From: Cryptomeria japonica
Taxonomy: Eukaryota > Streptophyta > Pinopsida > Cupressales > Cupressaceae
Reading direction: 5' to 3'
DNA length: 64,000 bases
NCBI RefSeq assembly: GCF_030272615.1
Contig: NC_081414.1
Coordinates: 823,910,396-823,974,395, forward strand
The notes beneath the pieces are model-generated. The model saw nothing but the letters and a program-made list of their open reading frames with translations. It searched no databases and had not been told where the DNA came from. Positions 61,810-64,000 of this stretch are shown here, one piece after another; positions within the stretch are counted from its first letter, which is position 1; each line of letters starts with the position of its first letter. Made by a program: the position numbers and the translations under genes.

Positions 61810-62184
61810 CACTAGTATTTCATCTTGAAGCTTGCTTTTGGCTCTTCCTCTAGATTTTCCTTCCTCTTTCCTTTGTCACGTTCATGATTCTTCTCCCACG
61901 AGTAATGGACCAACAAATCCCAACTGATATAAGCTTTGGCTTTGCACTCTACCTTGGTCTCCTCTGCAAGTAAGAACCCAATCCCTACAATTTCCCTTTC
62001 CAACAAAAATTTCAGCCCATACATCCAATCACTTTCCACACAATATTTCAGTACCCACTTAACATCCTCTTTCTACCCAACTTCTAACCCCCACACCACC
62101 ACCATTGATACAATATCAACTTTCATTTTGTACCTATGTTCCGACAACAAGAATCCTTCACCAAACAAAACTTTAATGATTTGA
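61810..62184 (-). pseudogene. Unrecognised coding-like fragment
   Basis: On - about 125 codons read without a frameshift and with one internal TAG near 62,089 (EVG-stop-KED). They include VLKYCVESDWMYGLKFLLER and a Lys/Glu-rich end (KGKRKENLEEEPK). I do not recognise a family. It lies downstream, on the same strand, of the RNase H fragment, so it may belong to the same decayed element or to a host gene. Confidence 0.35.
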
Positions 62185-62439
62185 ATGAAAGTATCATCAC
62201 CTTAATTTTTTTTTGGTAATGATTTTTCTCATAAAAGCTAATTGTTACCTTGGTGTTATCTAGGAAAATATGGCCTCGATATTACTAATCAGTTGCTACC
62301 CATCCTCTGTTATGACACCAAGTGCTTTCACCCAAGTTTTATTACCATCTAAGTGACCCATGTCACATCACCTTGCCACCATTACTTTCCATTAATAACT
62401 TTTGATACTAGTGACATATGATTACTTCTCAGAGCTTGA

Positions 62440-62800
62440 GCTTGAGATTACAAAAATCTTCTACTATATTGGTCAACATATCATCGAGTTGCAGTGCCCA
62501 TTCAGACAACTTGTCCACCACATTGTTCTCTAATCTCCTCACATGCCCAATTTCAAACTCTTGAAAAGTTTCTAATAAATGCTTCACAATGATTATGTAT
62601 TTATTGAAACTTCATGCATGTATTTCGCCAATTTTTAATGCAATAATAATAATCAATGGATCTCCTTCAAGCTAAAGTTTAGAAGGACACAAATTTTTCC
62701 CCATTTTTTCAGTGCTTCAATACTTGCTTGCATCTCAACTTCATTGTTCATTCCCCTACCATTTTTCATGCTCCAACTGCTACAATAATACCTTCCCATT
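62440..62800 (-). pseudogene. RNase H-like fragment (LINE or RVT_3 type)
   Basis: On -, NNEVEMQASIEALKKWGK (N-E-x-E-x-x-A motif of RNase H) is followed, after a frameshift near 62,675, by LEGDPLIIIIALKIGEI (the L-E-G/T-D motif). HVRRLENNVVDKLSEWAL (the H-V-x-R-x-x-N-x-x-A/V-D motif) ends it. Order and spacing fit the RNase H domain of plant LINEs and related RVT_3 proteins. An internal TGA lies near 62,615. The upstream part is cut by the LTR start at 62,840. Confidence 0.65.
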
Positions 62801-62839
62801 CATGCCCCATAAATCTAGCTTTCGATGCCCCTGGATCGC

Positions 62840-64000
62840 TGTAATAACCCACCTTGTTTAACCCAACAAAATTTGACCATTATTTTTTTTTGTTTAATTT
62901 AATCATTTGTGTTTGATTCAATTGCATACTCTGGGCATCCATCCATTAGGATTAGGTATTCATCCATCCGGGATGAGAATCTAACCATACGGGTTAGGCA
63001 TCTGTCCTTACGGAGCAGGGGATTCATCTATCCAATATAGGATAGGCATCTACCCATACGAGGTAGGCATCTATCCAATTGGGATAGGACGTGCTCTGGC
63101 CAGAGACTTAGACTCATCGAGACCATTCGGATCCTGAGTCATTCACTAAGTACTACACTCTTCTAATAAGAGTGCACCGAGGTCACCATCCTTAGGAGAA
63201 ATTAAAATAACATAATACAAACTTGAATTCCACCTCAGAATTTGGCTTAAAGTCTCGGGAAGTCAAGCAAATCCATACAGGATTCCTTTCGAGTATGCAT
63301 TGAATTGCTTTTACCTTTTTATTATACTTATCTTTCAAATTAGGATTCTTACTCAATCCTTCTTCTTACCAAACCTAGATCCCACCCACGAACGCCTGAG
63401 TACTAGGGACAACTCCGTCCCTAGATTGCCTACATACCTATTTCGGCATGGGATCAAGGCGTAAAGTATGTAGTTCTATTTTCTACTCTATGGTTTGATG
63501 TAAACTGATTTGTGGGTACGCAACCCTTTCTAGGGTCAATGTCCTAGACAGTTTCTCTATGGTTGCTACCCACAGTGGTAGCACTTAAGCAAAGGCTCAA
63601 GATGGCCCATTGCTTATGGCCTAAAACAATTAGATCCTAATACCTATCATAAGCGTCACCCTTGACCAATTATCATTTGCCAACAACTCTTCAAGATTAA
63701 ATCAATTTCATAAAAGCATTTCACTCAATCAACCTTAAGGGGGGTTACTATGGTTTAACTCAGCAGATGTAAAAATCATTTAAGGATTATCTTATTAGAT
63801 TATTGATCCAAGGGGGTTTACCCGTCCCTTGGGTTTTAACCTCCAAGTGTCCCTTATTACTCCCCAACGATTTATAGGGACGATGCCACAAATGTCGTTG
63901 ATGCACCTTTATTAGGCATTAAGTGCAGTAGTTCAACATAATGACATTACCCATAAGCGTGACCCAGAGGCACTGTATATACCGAACACTGCTAGGTGTT
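62840..64000 (+). repeat. Probable LTR, open at the window edge
   Basis: Begins TGTAATAACCCACC, a typical start of plant gypsy LTRs, next to the RNase H fragment. It contains a phrase of the type GACAACTCCGTCCCTAGATT..TGCCTACATACC..GGGATCAAGGC (63,408-63,455) like one I recall from plant LTRs. No end is in the window, so length and family are open. Confidence 0.45.
62938..63090 (+). repeat. Row of short hairpins with GGCATCT spacers
   Basis: Seven small inverted repeats about 20-27 bases apart: ATCC/GGAT, ATCC/GGAT, AACC/GGTT, TCC/GGA, TATCC/GGATA, TACC/GGTA and TATCC/GGATA. Loops are often ATACG-like, separated by (G)GCATCT or ATTCATC. Stem sequences differ between copies, but both sides change together. 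Confidence 0.7.

Overview
The window is repeat-rich nuclear DNA from a land plant with a large genome. The evidence is stacked LTR retrotransposons of two plant superfamilies (Ty1/copia and Ty3/gypsy of the Tat lineage with a second, archaeal-type RNase H), a plant mobile domain (PMD) gene, and AT-rich spacers. A gymnosperm is plausible from the element density, but the sequence does not settle the species. I see no convincing intact host gene. Every coding region is part of a transposable element or a decayed fragment.

Layout. 1-10,100: three Ty1/copia elements in a row, all on +. Each is missing its 5' part and ends in its own 3' LTR. The first two insertions fall inside coding sequence of the next element, which is what a nested (Russian-doll) stack looks like when the window cuts off its left half. 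10,101-18,435: AT-rich spacer with one solo LTR on - (11,729-13,085, TSD AAAAT). 18,436-24,413: a full-length but decayed copia element with two 1.2-kb LTRs and no integrase. 24,536-25,715: a second solo LTR of the same family as the first (TSD GAAAG).

26,888-30,184: two LTRs of that family joined tail to tail around a primer-binding-site-like loop, with one 5-bp target duplication (ATGAC) around the pair. It looks like integration of a snap-back palindromic cDNA. 31,487-36,870: a giant fold-back structure with mirrored modules (24-nt inverted ends, CG-rich short repeats, AT-rich tract, CT/GA microsatellite) around 2.3 kb of a palindromic satellite. 38,057-39,226: a further solo LTR of the TGTAG family.

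42,749-61,073: a recent 18.3-kb Tat-type Ty3/gypsy element. It has two 1,470-bp LTRs that differ at about 13 sites by my eye count, and a perfect TTTAT duplication. Gag, protease, RT, RNase H, second RNase H and integrase lie in one unshifted frame broken by nine stop codons. Between pol and the 3' LTR, on the opposite strand, it carries a captured PMD gene that appears to have its own TATA box. Arrays of a short TAGCGCGT/TAGCGCAT motif follow both the sense (LTR) promoter and the putative antisense promoter, in the same direction relative to each transcript.

61,079-64,000: a decayed RNase H fragment and an unrecognised coding-like fragment on -, then the start of another probable LTR that contains a row of short hairpins with covarying stems.
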